Origin: Bacilli bacterium
Lineage (GTDB): Bacteria > Bacillota_I > Bacilli_A > Izemoplasmatales > Hujiaoplasmataceae
Length of the DNA stretch: 45,276 nt
Assembly (NCBI GenBank): GCA_016935815.1
Contig: JAFGQH010000070.1
Span: 1-45,276, forward strand
Direction: 5' to 3'
The position numbers were made by a program, and so were the translations under genes. This document shows, one piece after another, positions 23,401-33,138 of this stretch. Under the pieces are notes generated by a model. It was not told where the DNA came from. It saw only the letters and a program-made list of their open reading frames with translations, and ran no database searches. The stretch's first letter is position 1; each line of letters begins with the position of its first letter.

Positions 23401-25956
23401 TTATTGATAGTTTAGATAGATACTGTAAGATGAATGTGAGTAATACAAGACATTGATCCAAAGATCATAAAATTCATCTATTTGATCTTGGGTGATTGAA
23501 GCTGGATCAGTGGTCGCCAAAATATGAGCGTTTGCTAGGAATGTTTCTATATCGGCAAGAAGATTCGCTTCGATTGTCGCCACCTCTTCAAATTCAACAT
23601 GAACATCGACTTGGAAGAAGTTGACAAATAGGTATGAGTGTAAGAAAGTTTCATAATCGAATGTGGTATCCGACATGATATCATCTACAATTTTAGCCAA
23701 TTCAATCATTTCTTCATTGGTCGTCAATGCCTCTCGAACCGACAAGAAATTCTCCAGTGCCTGCACTTCATCGAGTGATATTGAGCTGATGAATGAATCA
23801 AACTGGGTGAACATGATTTCCAAATCGCTGACATATTGATTAGCAATACTCAAGTATTCGATTTGCATTTCCGCTTTTTCTGTTTCCGTCAGATCCCAAA
23901 CATTGACATAGTCTTGAACCAGCGCGTTCAAAGCGTCATCCAAAACAATCCATTCCTCGGTCGTAATCGTGCCATATCTCAAATTGATCATCGCCGATAT
24001 CGCTTGTAGAGTGTCAACTAAACCTTGATCGGTTATCACAGAGAACAAGTCCGAAAGATCAATTTCATTGTACATATTGGTATGCCCTACAATATATGTC
24101 ACCAAAGTGGATAATCCGGTTGTGTTTTCTCCGGTATCCGTCATCACCATATTTTGGATATCATCAATAAGAATGTTCAAAGCCACTTCGTATAGACCTC
24201 TATTCTCGGTATTCGTGAACATTGCCCGTAAAGCATCATACGGTGCCATGAAGGTTTCCATTCCATTCAATTGACGTTCCCAGTACTCAAAGTCTTCGCG
24301 TACCAAAGCGTCATAATTTCCAAACGCAACCATGTATTGATTGACATTCAATTTCGCCTGGGTAATGATATCTTCATAAAGGGAATCTGAACCAATCAAA
24401 GCATCGATTGCATTGTTGGCTTGGACTGCGTTGTAATAATCCGTCATAATTTGATAATATTCATCAATTTCATCTTGATATCCTGGATATGTGGTGCAGA
24501 TGGAATTGTATCTGTACACATAGTAATCATATGTGACTTGGTCGATATTGTCTTTGTCCAAAATCATCCAGATTGCATCGTTTAGATCATAGGCGGCCCG
24601 ATCCGGCCAATCGCGGATCGAATCAAAATAAGAAAATTTGATTTTTTCTGTTAAGTTGTAATTCAGATAAGCTTCGAAATAGGTCGATGCATTCTCTTGT
24701 AAGGCTGGATCCAATGCGCTTAGATAAGTTGCCCAGTCCACCTCTGCCTGATCCATTGTCTCAAAATAGGATGTTGCTTCAGCCAAGTAGTAATCATATT
24801 CTGTCTGTACTTCGAGATACCAGTCCCGCTGCAGATCACTCAGTCCAACATAGAAATTATTTCCATAACTGAGATAATTGAACAGATAGGTAATCAGTTG
24901 GTCTTGTGTTACAAATCCGGATTCCAAAGAACTGAAGATATATACAAATTCCGAATAGTTTTCAAATTCAAATAATTCACGATATTGTGCCGTCAAAACG
25001 TTGAAAATTCGATAAGCCTCTTCTTCAGTTTCGGTTTCGAAGATATCTTGAAGATAAACGATATTCTCTTCGATGTTGTCAGTACCTTCAATGTCAAATG
25101 TTTGCGCGACCAAATCGACGAACAATTGATGTTCGTAGTCTCCCGTCGTGGTATATGTTTTATTGTAGGTGGCAATGATGATGATATCCCCTGTGATATT
25201 CGAGAAATCTCCTTGCCATTCATCAAATTCGTATGAGTAGACTTCATCGGATGCTCTCGTAGGATCATCCGGAGGTGTCGCAGAAGAACCATATGGTGTT
25301 GACACCGCTTCAATCAATGTAACTCCGTCATAGTCGTAAAAAGATACTGTATATTCATTGATCGTTTGCAAGAACGTCGCCGTTACATCCAAAGGTCCAG
25401 TGATATTGGAAAAATCAACATCCCAACCATCAAAGGTATAGGAATATTGAACATCACCGACTCGGTCCGGTACATCTGGTGCGGTTGCACCAGATCCATA
25501 GGCAATGCTCTGAGAGTCAATCAATGTGCCGTCGTAATTATAAAAATCCACATCGTAATACCGCAAAGACGCATCATAAACGGCGGTTACCGTCAGATTA
25601 CCAGTAACATTGGTAAAATCCGTATCCCAATGTCCAAATGTATAATCATATTGAGCTGTGCTGGACTTTTCTGTAGGGATAGGCGCAACAGCCGCCTCCC
25701 CTTCTAAAACGCTTTGTGTGCTTACTGTGGCGTCTTCACAGACAAAAGTGACTGTGTAGTACACCGGATCCGTCGATTGCTGAAAAGTAGTATTGGTCGT
25801 CGTCTGCGTAATCGCTATGGTGGTTGAATTTCCTTGTGTTGTGTTCTCCGCGGTTGTGGTTTGCCCCGTCGTTGTTATCGTTAACTTTTGGTCGCAGCCC
25901 ACTAATAAAATACCGGTGAACAATACAATCATCATGAGAATAAAACGTCGTTTCAT
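23401..25956 (-). CDS. Lipoprotein with three InlB-type repeats and a long helical domain
   Basis: The corrected start is ATG 25956 (MKRRFILMMIVLF), behind GGGGGA, giving 851 aa; the ORF track begins nine codons early. The lipoprotein signal ends GILLVGC, so the mature protein begins at that Cys and is tethered outside the membrane. A Thr-rich linker (about 25-60) leads to three tandem InlB B-repeat/Flg_new-type units of about 66 residues (YTVTF...YDYTFGHWD, YDVDF...YTFDGWD, YTVSF...YEFDEWQ). The remaining 560 residues are acidic and mostly helical, with no domain I can name. They share the NILIDDIQNMV module with the adjacent larger lipoprotein, so the two are paralogues. Probable cell-surface adhesion or scaffold role (inference). 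Confidence 0.85.
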   Translation of the reverse strand: MKRRFILMMIVLFTGILLVGCDQKLTITTTGQTTTAENTTQGNSTTIAITQTTTNTTFQQSTDPVYYTVTFVCEDATVSTQSVLEGEAAVAPIPTEKSSTAQYDYTFGHWDTDFTNVTGNLTVTAVYDASLRYYDVDFYNYDGTLIDSQSIAYGSGATAPDVPDRVGDVQYSYTFDGWDVDFSNITGPLDVTATFLQTINEYTVSFYDYDGVTLIEAVSTPYGSSATPPDDPTRASDEVYSYEFDEWQGDFSNITGDIIIIATYNKTYTTTGDYEHQLFVDLVAQTFDIEGTDNIEENIVYLQDIFETETEEEAYRIFNVLTAQYRELFEFENYSEFVYIFSSLESGFVTQDQLITYLFNYLSYGNNFYVGLSDLQRDWYLEVQTEYDYYLAEATSYFETMDQAEVDWATYLSALDPALQENASTYFEAYLNYNLTEKIKFSYFDSIRDWPDRAAYDLNDAIWMILDKDNIDQVTYDYYVYRYNSICTTYPGYQDEIDEYYQIMTDYYNAVQANNAIDALIGSDSLYEDIITQAKLNVNQYMVAFGNYDALVREDFEYWERQLNGMETFMAPYDALRAMFTNTENRGLYEVALNILIDDIQNMVMTDTGENTTGLSTLVTYIVGHTNMYNEIDLSDLFSVITDQGLVDTLQAISAMINLRYGTITTEEWIVLDDALNALVQDYVNVWDLTETEKAEMQIEYLSIANQYVSDLEIMFTQFDSFISSISLDEVQALENFLSVREALTTNEEMIELAKIVDDIMSDTTFDYETFLHSYLFVNFFQVDVHVEFEEVATIEANLLADIETFLANAHILATTDPASITQDQIDEFYDLWINVLYYSHSSYSIYLNYQ

Positions 25957-25992
25957 TGTATTTCCCCCTATTTCATTAATCATGTCTTTTCT

Positions 25993-26020
25993 ATTGTATC
26001 ATAAAACCTTTTTTTATAAA
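25993..26020 (-). promoter_or_regulatory. Promoter of the 851-aa lipoprotein gene
   Basis: TTTATA (26015-26020), a 16-base spacer and TGATACAAT (TACAAT at 25993-25998) on the minus strand. It lies between this gene and the terminator of its upstream paralogue, so the two are separate transcription units. Confidence 0.55.
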
Positions 26021-26025
26021 AAAAA

Positions 26026-26048
26026 GAGGAGCCAATTTATGGCCCCTC
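26026..26048 (-). terminator. Terminator of the 1592-aa lipoprotein gene
   Basis: On the minus strand, GAGGGGCC, a seven-base loop and GGCTCCTC (one G-T pair) are followed by eight T residues. Confidence 0.88.
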
Positions 26049-26056
26049 ATAAATCA

Positions 26057-29000
26057 TTATACTGTTGGTTCAGGTCCTGGTCCCGGTAGGATCGGTCCTA
26101 AGTAGTCTCTCAAATTATTGACCAGTGTGACAAGATATACAATCGTTGCATTGTCCGAAGGTGAAATATCGTTCGGATCGATATCTGCGACAATTGCGGA
26201 TTGAGTCAAAATCTGACCAATCATAGTGATAACTTCAGCGGTCATTGTTGCATTGTCATCATCAAATGTATGACCATTCAACACGTTGATATCATATGTC
26301 AACCCAAACAATGGAGTAAGGATATTGACATAATCTAAATCATCGTCTGCAGCTAGGATATTCAAAATATTTGCAATTGCGATGAGTTGTGCCACTTGAT
26401 CTGCATCTGTTGGTTCCTCAATACCATTTATGGATCCAAGAATCATGATTTGCTGGAACAATACATTGACTTCATCTTCTGTTACTGTCAATAAGAAGTC
26501 TCCCAAATATCCAGGAATATCCATCAAATCTGGAATATATGTCAACAAAGCCAAGTAATCCGCTAAATCAAGAACACTCAAACCTGCAACATCTCCATAA
26601 GCATTGATCAATGCGGTTGCGAATGCGACAATCGTTGCTTCATCTGTAGAATCCAAAGTGGAGAACATATTAGTCATGAAAGTACCAAGTGCCTGAGTCG
26701 CTGCAACTAGCATCTCCGGATCGAGTTGTGGACCATCACCCTTCATAAATAGGAAGGATTCGATCACTGCGTCGATATCGGCGATATAAGTAGCATCATG
26801 ATATGCATCAAGCTGACCCAAAATCATTACGATCATATCTTCTAACAATGCTTGATTGTCTGTATCCGTCAAGAATGCATACAAGACTTCCGGCATACCT
26901 TCTGGCATATCCGTACTATCATACATATCCGGAAGTTGCGGATACAAGTACGTCATGACGAGATTGACAAGATAGGTCGCAATCTCTTCATCTGTGAATC
27001 CGAGTCCCTGAATGTTATTGACAAATTCCAATGCATCAGAGAGAGAATGGATATCTTGAAGGCGATATACTTCTTCCGCTACGCCTAATAAGATGAAATA
27101 CAATTGTTCTCCATCCACAGGATCGATTTCAAAGACTGCACATAATTGTGTGATATAGTCGTCGATTTCTGTTTGTGTCAATGGAATTGGTGATCCAAAT
27201 TCATCTTCTTCTTGGAACATCCAATTAATCAATTCATTCAACATCTCAGGGTCATAACCCCAAGTTGTAGGAACTGTGAGGATTGCTTCTTGGTTCATAA
27301 CCAAGTTCGTCAAGAATTCAACGCGTTGTTGAACCGCTAGGATATCATCGAGATAACCTGGATCCAAAGCTGCTGGATCATAAGCGGCAACGGTTGTGAT
27401 CAAAGCGAAGGTATCGGTGATGAATGTTTCCCATCCATCTTGTAACGCTGTCAAATCAACAGGATGTTCGGTACTGTTCTCTTGATCATAGTACGTTTGC
27501 ATAATTTGATCGCTGATTGCAATCAAATCAAATGTCGTTAAGTTTGCATGTCCGTCAATCAAACCAGCTACTTCGATTACCAATTGATACATATTGAGTT
27601 GACCTGTAGCTGCTTCTTCGATGAAAGCCATCATATCTTCAACATCTGTCAAAGTGAGTGCATCCAAGACATTGGTGATTTCTGTTAATGTCATATCACC
27701 CAAGCCAATATAATCATCGAACAATGCTTCGTACAATGCGATTTCAGCAGCTGCATCCATTGGATCAAGATCCATTCTGTCAACATATAATGTAATCGCT
27801 AGAGTAACGAATGTTTCAATATCTGTGATTTCTGATGAATCAAGTGTCGCTGCTCTTAACTGCAAGAATGTGGATAGATCTTGAACCAGATCATATACTC
27901 TTGCTGGAGTTAAATCGAATTCATCCGGATTGAAGTGTCCATCAGCCATCGTCATATAGGCGATGAAATCAAACAAGACTTCGAAGGAATCATCTGGCAT
28001 TGTAGTAACCATGTTTTGGATATCATCCAATAACAGATTCAACACCGCTTCGAGTTGAGCCTCATTCGTAGGATCGCTAAAGATATCATAGAGTAAGAAG
28101 TCCATAGCGTATTCTTCAGAATAAGTTTCGCCACTCATATCTGGAACTTGTTCAGAAACCAAAGTCATAATGATGCCGACAATCTCTTCTTGTGTATAAC
28201 CAAGAGTTTCCAAATTGCCAACCCATTCACTCAAGTCCGCAAAGTCGCTGATCTTGAATACGCCAAGAGCGTATTGATAGAAGGATTGCAATGTATAGAA
28301 TGTTTCTTCTTCGCCCGAGGTGCCAAGAAGTGTTTCATATTTCAGTAATGCAGCTTCGAAAGCAGGTTGGGTAGATACATCCTCGCCTAACATATCGAAT
28401 GCGCCATACAAGTAATCGGAGTAATATACAGTAACCGGATCATCAATGCCAGTGAATCCGTTTTGGAACCAAGACGGAATCTGCATTGCCATTGCAATCA
28501 TGGTATAGACATCTTCTACTTGAGCAGCTGTTACAAAGGAAGGATTGTATCCTGATACGGTTCCAACCAAATCCAAGAGGTCTGTCATGAATGTATCGAT
28601 TGAAGCTTGTGCAGCAATAACAGTCGGACCATCGGCATTGAATTCGGTAGAAATATCAAAGTAGATTGCTGCCAAATACTGCATCGCTGTATTGATATCA
28701 AAACTGTCATCTCCAATTAGGATTTCTGCTGCTTGAGCTGCTAAAATACCTAAATCGACTTCCGTCATCAAACTACCTAATTCTAATCCATTGGAAGGTA
28801 CCAATGCAAGTAAATCAGCAATTTTGGTGGCGTCCATGGAATCAATTAAAGACAAGAATTCTCCTGACGCGAATTGGATATATGTGATATATCTGTCGAT
28901 GATTGGATCGAACTTCGTCAACAGCGCGTCAACTTCACCAGATGTCTTTCCTTCTTGAAACCACATTTCTTCTGCAATACCAAGTGCGACTGCTTTTAGA

Positions 29001-30835
29001 TTTGCATAATCCGCTGCATCAAAGTTGGAGAAAAATGCGTTCAAAATCGTGTATACATAATCCGTTCCTAAGTCGATGTTTTCCACTGATAACAATGGCA
29101 TGATCATTTGGTATGGAGAATAGTAATAGAAATCTGGAGTATCCATACTTTGTAGCATTTGAATTTGATTCATGATATCCAGTACATAATCCATCATATC
29201 TTGATCCAAAGAAAGGATCACTGCTTCCAAACTGTCATAAATCGAACCAGCCAAAGCTTTGAGTTCTGCTTCTCCAGTCGGATCATTCATATAATTGACA
29301 AATGCCTGAGTTTGAGCCAAATTATTTTGGAGATCCTCAAGCCACCAACCATCTTCGACAATCATCCATTCCATACTGGAGATATCGGATGCAATGATGA
29401 AATAACCATCTGTAATGACATTTCCGTAGTCATCGTAATCACCATATAACATCAAGCTAACAGCATCCATTACGAAAACACCATATCCATCGTCTACCCA
29501 AAGAACATCATATTCATCGGTGTACATCAAGTGATACCAGACATCTCCCCAGTTGATGTATGCATCCAAAACTGGTCCATACAAATCTTGTTCCTCTGTA
29601 GAGAGTGCGTCCCATAATGCATCGTGTTCGGCCTGCGCAGCTGCGGCAGCAACTGAATCGTCATTGACATAGGTTTCCCAAAATACATCATCCATCTTGT
29701 TTGCCAATTCCCAAAATACTTCATCATCCCATGCTTCTGGCAATTCCGTATAATACAAGTTGCTGTACAAAGCATAGAGTTCAGCTTCATCAATGACTTC
29801 GTTCGCATAATCCATACAAATGGTTGCGACACTGGAGTCCAGAGCGGCACAATAATCCGAAATGGCTTGATATTGGTTTGTCAAATCAATTTCTCGAGTT
29901 GCGATATCGCTCTCATATTGATCGATTTCGGCTTCCAATCTAGCGATTTCTTCTGTGTAATGGTTAATATCGTTCGTCATACCGTTAAGCGCGAGATTGA
30001 ACAGGATGTCAATTAATGTATCCTTATCAAATCCCAAAGTATCCAACGATGCATACAATGCTTGCAAGTCGGCAACATCTTCCACTGCCATCATGCCTTG
30101 TTGGACTTGTCTTGCTGCAAATAGCATATTGTACAATTCTTCTGATGTAGATGCGTCCATGACACCCATCAGTTCACTAATCTGCTCATCCACATCGTCT
30201 GGGTCAAACATCTCTACGACGATTGCTTCCAACAAGGTATCATAATTTTCAGCGGATGCGAAGACCGCTGTAACAATTAGATTTCCGGTTATATTATTGA
30301 AAGCTACGTCCCAATGGTCGAACACATAAACATGTTCTGCATCGCTTGGTTTCGTAGGTGTTGTGGTCGGTGCGGTTGCAGCAGAGCCATAATCGACTGT
30401 CTGTGTCTTTAAGACAGTACCATCATAGTTCTTGAATGTAACAGTATATTGTTGCAATACCGGTGTGAAAACCGGATTGATCGTCATATTGCTGGTTACA
30501 TTCGAATAACTTTGATCCCAATGATCAAAGACATAAGTATATTGTGCTGTTGCCACTTTGGTCGGCGTTGTCGTCGGCGTTGCTGCCGTTCCACCTGATA
30601 ACACGGTTTGCGTGTTTAAAGTGGTTCCGTCCCCATTCAAAAAGACAACGGTATAATACGTCTCTGATGTCGATTGTGATACAGTACTCTGTGTTGTCGT
30701 AGTAGTAGTCGTTTGTTGTTGTGTTGTTGTAGTGGTCGCAGTCTCTGTTGTTGTTTTCCCTCCGAAAAGGTCACAACCTGTTAATAAAAATCCTACGACA
30801 AGAAACAACAATACAGTGATAAATTTCCGTTTCAA
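26057..30835 (-). CDS. Giant lipoprotein with two InlB-type repeats and repeated helical modules
   Basis: This 1592-aa protein starts at a TTG codon behind AAGGGGAG. The signal peptide ends FLLTGC, a clear lipobox. A Thr/Gln-rich linker (about 28-60) is followed by two InlB B-repeat-type units (YTYVFDHWDQSYSNVT, then HVYVFDHWDVAFNNIT) to residue 190. The rest is a strongly acidic, mainly helical region. A helical module recurs near residues 265 (LDTLGFDKDTLIDIL), 867 (LETLGYTQEEIVGII) and 1275 (IQGLGFTDEEIATYL), each preceding weaker repeat blocks. The second is followed by LLLDDIQNMV, nearly identical to the neighbouring paralogue. The C-terminus is Pro-rich (LPGPGPEP). No catalytic motif is seen. 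Surface structural or adhesive role is inferred. Confidence 0.85.
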   Translation of the reverse strand: MKRKFITVLLFLVVGFLLTGCDLFGGKTTTETATTTTTQQQTTTTTTTQSTVSQSTSETYYTVVFLNGDGTTLNTQTVLSGGTAATPTTTPTKVATAQYTYVFDHWDQSYSNVTSNMTINPVFTPVLQQYTVTFKNYDGTVLKTQTVDYGSAATAPTTTPTKPSDAEHVYVFDHWDVAFNNITGNLIVTAVFASAENYDTLLEAIVVEMFDPDDVDEQISELMGVMDASTSEELYNMLFAARQVQQGMMAVEDVADLQALYASLDTLGFDKDTLIDILFNLALNGMTNDINHYTEEIARLEAEIDQYESDIATREIDLTNQYQAISDYCAALDSSVATICMDYANEVIDEAELYALYSNLYYTELPEAWDDEVFWELANKMDDVFWETYVNDDSVAAAAAQAEHDALWDALSTEEQDLYGPVLDAYINWGDVWYHLMYTDEYDVLWVDDGYGVFVMDAVSLMLYGDYDDYGNVITDGYFIIASDISSMEWMIVEDGWWLEDLQNNLAQTQAFVNYMNDPTGEAELKALAGSIYDSLEAVILSLDQDMMDYVLDIMNQIQMLQSMDTPDFYYYSPYQMIMPLLSVENIDLGTDYVYTILNAFFSNFDAADYANLKAVALGIAEEMWFQEGKTSGEVDALLTKFDPIIDRYITYIQFASGEFLSLIDSMDATKIADLLALVPSNGLELGSLMTEVDLGILAAQAAEILIGDDSFDINTAMQYLAAIYFDISTEFNADGPTVIAAQASIDTFMTDLLDLVGTVSGYNPSFVTAAQVEDVYTMIAMAMQIPSWFQNGFTGIDDPVTVYYSDYLYGAFDMLGEDVSTQPAFEAALLKYETLLGTSGEEETFYTLQSFYQYALGVFKISDFADLSEWVGNLETLGYTQEEIVGIIMTLVSEQVPDMSGETYSEEYAMDFLLYDIFSDPTNEAQLEAVLNLLLDDIQNMVTTMPDDSFEVLFDFIAYMTMADGHFNPDEFDLTPARVYDLVQDLSTFLQLRAATLDSSEITDIETFVTLAITLYVDRMDLDPMDAAAEIALYEALFDDYIGLGDMTLTEITNVLDALTLTDVEDMMAFIEEAATGQLNMYQLVIEVAGLIDGHANLTTFDLIAISDQIMQTYYDQENSTEHPVDLTALQDGWETFITDTFALITTVAAYDPAALDPGYLDDILAVQQRVEFLTNLVMNQEAILTVPTTWGYDPEMLNELINWMFQEEDEFGSPIPLTQTEIDDYITQLCAVFEIDPVDGEQLYFILLGVAEEVYRLQDIHSLSDALEFVNNIQGLGFTDEEIATYLVNLVMTYLYPQLPDMYDSTDMPEGMPEVLYAFLTDTDNQALLEDMIVMILGQLDAYHDATYIADIDAVIESFLFMKGDGPQLDPEMLVAATQALGTFMTNMFSTLDSTDEATIVAFATALINAYGDVAGLSVLDLADYLALLTYIPDLMDIPGYLGDFLLTVTEDEVNVLFQQIMILGSINGIEEPTDADQVAQLIAIANILNILAADDDLDYVNILTPLFGLTYDINVLNGHTFDDDNATMTAEVITMIGQILTQSAIVADIDPNDISPSDNATIVYLVTLVNNLRDYLGPILPGPGPEPTV

Positions 30836-30985
30836 ATCGTCACTCCCCTTCTTTAGTCCCTATATATGAATCTTGGACTAATTAATATTTAATTAAGATA
30901 TAAATATCATACAACAATAGTAATTAAAAATCCATATAGCAAAGGAAAAAGAATGTAAAATGACCATGTGTAACGTAAAAAAAAA
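30836..30985. other. AT-rich intergenic region upstream of the giant lipoprotein gene
   Basis: No ORF or RNA gene is evident in this stretch. It contains an AT-only imperfect palindrome (TTAATTAAATATTAATTA, about 30880-30897) and a TAGTCC/GGACTA inverted repeat with a 15-base loop (about 30854-30880) close to the lipoprotein ribosome site. No strong -35/-10 pair is visible, so the promoter of the giant lipoprotein gene is unassigned. Confidence 0.5.
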
Positions 30986-31016
30986 GGGTAGTTTGACAAA
31001 ATCCAGTCAACTACCC
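30986..31016 (-). terminator. Terminator of the beta-propeller lipoprotein gene
   Basis: GGGTAGTTGAC and GTCAAACTACCC form a long stem with a single bulge on the minus strand, followed by nine T residues. Confidence 0.9.
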
Positions 31017-31054
31017 ATTTGTTGATTCATCCATTCAATCATTTGGCATGAAGC

Positions 31055-33073
31055 CTAATCCATCATCCAGATTCCTACAGGATAACCCCAATATGAGTAA
31101 TAAGTTGGGTTTAGTTCCTGTGAATTAACTACTTCGAAATCATTGTTCATATCGAACATATGAATACTGGAATAAGACAAAGTGTAAACATAATTATCGA
31201 TGATGACTGCACGTTCAATACTATCGAAATATTGGTATGTTCCATCTGTATCTTCAATCATATGAGATAATTTGGCTACGAATTCCAAATCACCAGAATG
31301 ATAGACTTTGAATAGATACATACTTTGGGAATAGGTCCAATAGTTTTCATAGTATTCATACACGGGAATACCGATATAAGTGAAATCCGCATCTTGAGGT
31401 GTGAACGATAAGAACGCTTTATGATCCCACTGGACATTGGTATAAGAGTACTCTCCTTCTACCAAATAAGTTTCCAAGTTTACTGGCGTATCTTCTGTCG
31501 TATCATACAACGCTATTTTGACACCAGTGAATCGTGTCCATCCATCCATATCTTCTGCTTGACGACCGATTCCAATCATCAAATTATCAGTAATGATATG
31601 TAGATAATCGCTAACGCCTTCCTCATATAATTCACCAAGCACTTCCGGATTCTCAGGGTCCGACAGATCCAGTTTATAAAGTGGATCGGTATTGACAAAC
31701 GTTACGACATAAGCGATATCTTGATCATAGCGAACAGCATAGATTCGTTCTCCCGGTTTTCCAAGATCGTCAATAGAAGAAACCAAATCCATTTGTTCCG
31801 TAGTAGTCGCATCGAGCAAGTATAATGTATTTGTTACCTCAGATCCGTCCATCGTGTATATGAATCCAGTCGTCGCAATTCGGAAGATGCCGTCATATTC
31901 ATCCATCGAGAATTGATTCAATGGAGACCCATTGACTCTGGCAATTGCTTTGTATACCAAATCTCCATTGACGATTTCAAATCTCAAAACGTGTGTGTAG
32001 TAAGAATAGTAGTGAGTTTCTTCATCATAGATCCAACGGTACACAGTTGTATACAAGTTGTTTTCGCTCATGTAAATACGATATGTGCTACCCAAATATG
32101 CATTGATGTCGGCAGCTTTGGTATCATTTGTCACATCCATCGAGACCAGCATCAAATAACTGTAAGAACTGCTATCATTCGGCATGAAGTAAATCGAATC
32201 AATAGGCATATCAGTCAATTCATCTGATACTGCGGAGTCTCTGAATTGAGGAATGAAATTTTCTTCATCCATTCCATAGGATAGCATATAATTGTTCATG
32301 ATCAGATACAACTGACTGCCAATCATTCTAGTCTCTGTAATGGAAGCTGAATCGAAATACACCTCACGAACCATATCGATATTTTCAATATCACTGATAT
32401 CAAAGACTCGTACGGAACTACCATAGGTGTATCGTCCGTAATAACAATACATGTTGGTGCTATCTGCTGTCGTCGTAACCGAGCTTGTAGTGGTTTCGTC
32501 ATCGTCTGTAGGATCGACTTCATTCACCGTCGTATACACTCCGTCATCGTAATAATAACATACTTTATCATCTTCAAAATAATGATAATCATACGACATT
32601 AAAACGACACGGTCTTGATAGACATAAAGTCCATCAAAGTATCCATTTTCGATATCAAATGAGAATTCGATTTCCAAAGTGTCTGCATTGACGATAAAGA
32701 ATGTCGTTCCGGATGCAATATAGATGTGATATCCATCCGTCAAAATCTTATCTGCTTCTTCCACTCCGTCCACTTGATTGTTGGTTGTTGAATAATCCCG
32801 TTGTTCCGTCGAATCTGCTGCGGGTACAGATGAAGCCATGGTTGTCGTGAAGGCAGCAGTACTTTCCAAGACTGAATCTCCAAACATTCCGGAATTATAA
32901 TAATAGTTTGTGGAATTCAAATTGTCCAACAAGTAATCTTTCAGTTCATCATACGAAGCAAAATGACCTACATTTTCTCCTGTAGGCACATCGCCTGTAT
33001 TGTTGCAAGCCGCTATTGATACAGCCAATAACCCAAATAAAATCAGGGTTAGCATTTTTTGAACGATTTTCAT
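31055..33073 (-). CDS. Lipoprotein with a secreted beta-propeller domain
   Basis: This 672-aa protein has a lipoprotein signal ending LAVSIAAC. A spacer of about 70 residues follows, with a short helix (YDELKDYLLDNL) and a Ser/Thr-rich stretch. From residue 92, TTNNQVDGVEEADKILTDG matches the start of the beta-propeller family PF09826, seen in secreted proteins of Firmicutes and archaea. The rest repeats short strands typical of such propellers (YLMLVSMDV, RIYAVRYDQDIAYVVTF, MIGIGRQAED). Function of the family is not established; ligand binding at the cell surface is an inference. It lies upstream of the two giant lipoproteins but has its own terminator. Confidence 0.82.
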   Translation of the reverse strand: MKIVQKMLTLILFGLLAVSIAACNNTGDVPTGENVGHFASYDELKDYLLDNLNSTNYYYNSGMFGDSVLESTAAFTTTMASSVPAADSTEQRDYSTTNNQVDGVEEADKILTDGYHIYIASGTTFFIVNADTLEIEFSFDIENGYFDGLYVYQDRVVLMSYDYHYFEDDKVCYYYDDGVYTTVNEVDPTDDDETTTSSVTTTADSTNMYCYYGRYTYGSSVRVFDISDIENIDMVREVYFDSASITETRMIGSQLYLIMNNYMLSYGMDEENFIPQFRDSAVSDELTDMPIDSIYFMPNDSSSYSYLMLVSMDVTNDTKAADINAYLGSTYRIYMSENNLYTTVYRWIYDEETHYYSYYTHVLRFEIVNGDLVYKAIARVNGSPLNQFSMDEYDGIFRIATTGFIYTMDGSEVTNTLYLLDATTTEQMDLVSSIDDLGKPGERIYAVRYDQDIAYVVTFVNTDPLYKLDLSDPENPEVLGELYEEGVSDYLHIITDNLMIGIGRQAEDMDGWTRFTGVKIALYDTTEDTPVNLETYLVEGEYSYTNVQWDHKAFLSFTPQDADFTYIGIPVYEYYENYWTYSQSMYLFKVYHSGDLEFVAKLSHMIEDTDGTYQYFDSIERAVIIDNYVYTLSYSSIHMFDMNNDFEVVNSQELNPTYYSYWGYPVGIWMMD

Positions 33074-33138
33074 ACTTCTTCCTCCTTCGTTTCATACATA
33101 TAAACAAATGAGTATTGGGTTTTATTGGAACAATAATG

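Noticed and set aside
30836-31054. Possible small RNA gene or riboswitch upstream of the giant lipoprotein
   Set aside because: Only AT-rich palindromes and one weak hairpin are seen, with no known riboswitch core and no clear promoter-terminator pair apart from the terminator of the neighbouring gene.
23401-33073. Recently acquired genomic island
   Set aside because: No integrase, tRNA gene, direct repeats or insertion sequence flank the lipoprotein block, and promoters and terminators look like those of the rest of the window.
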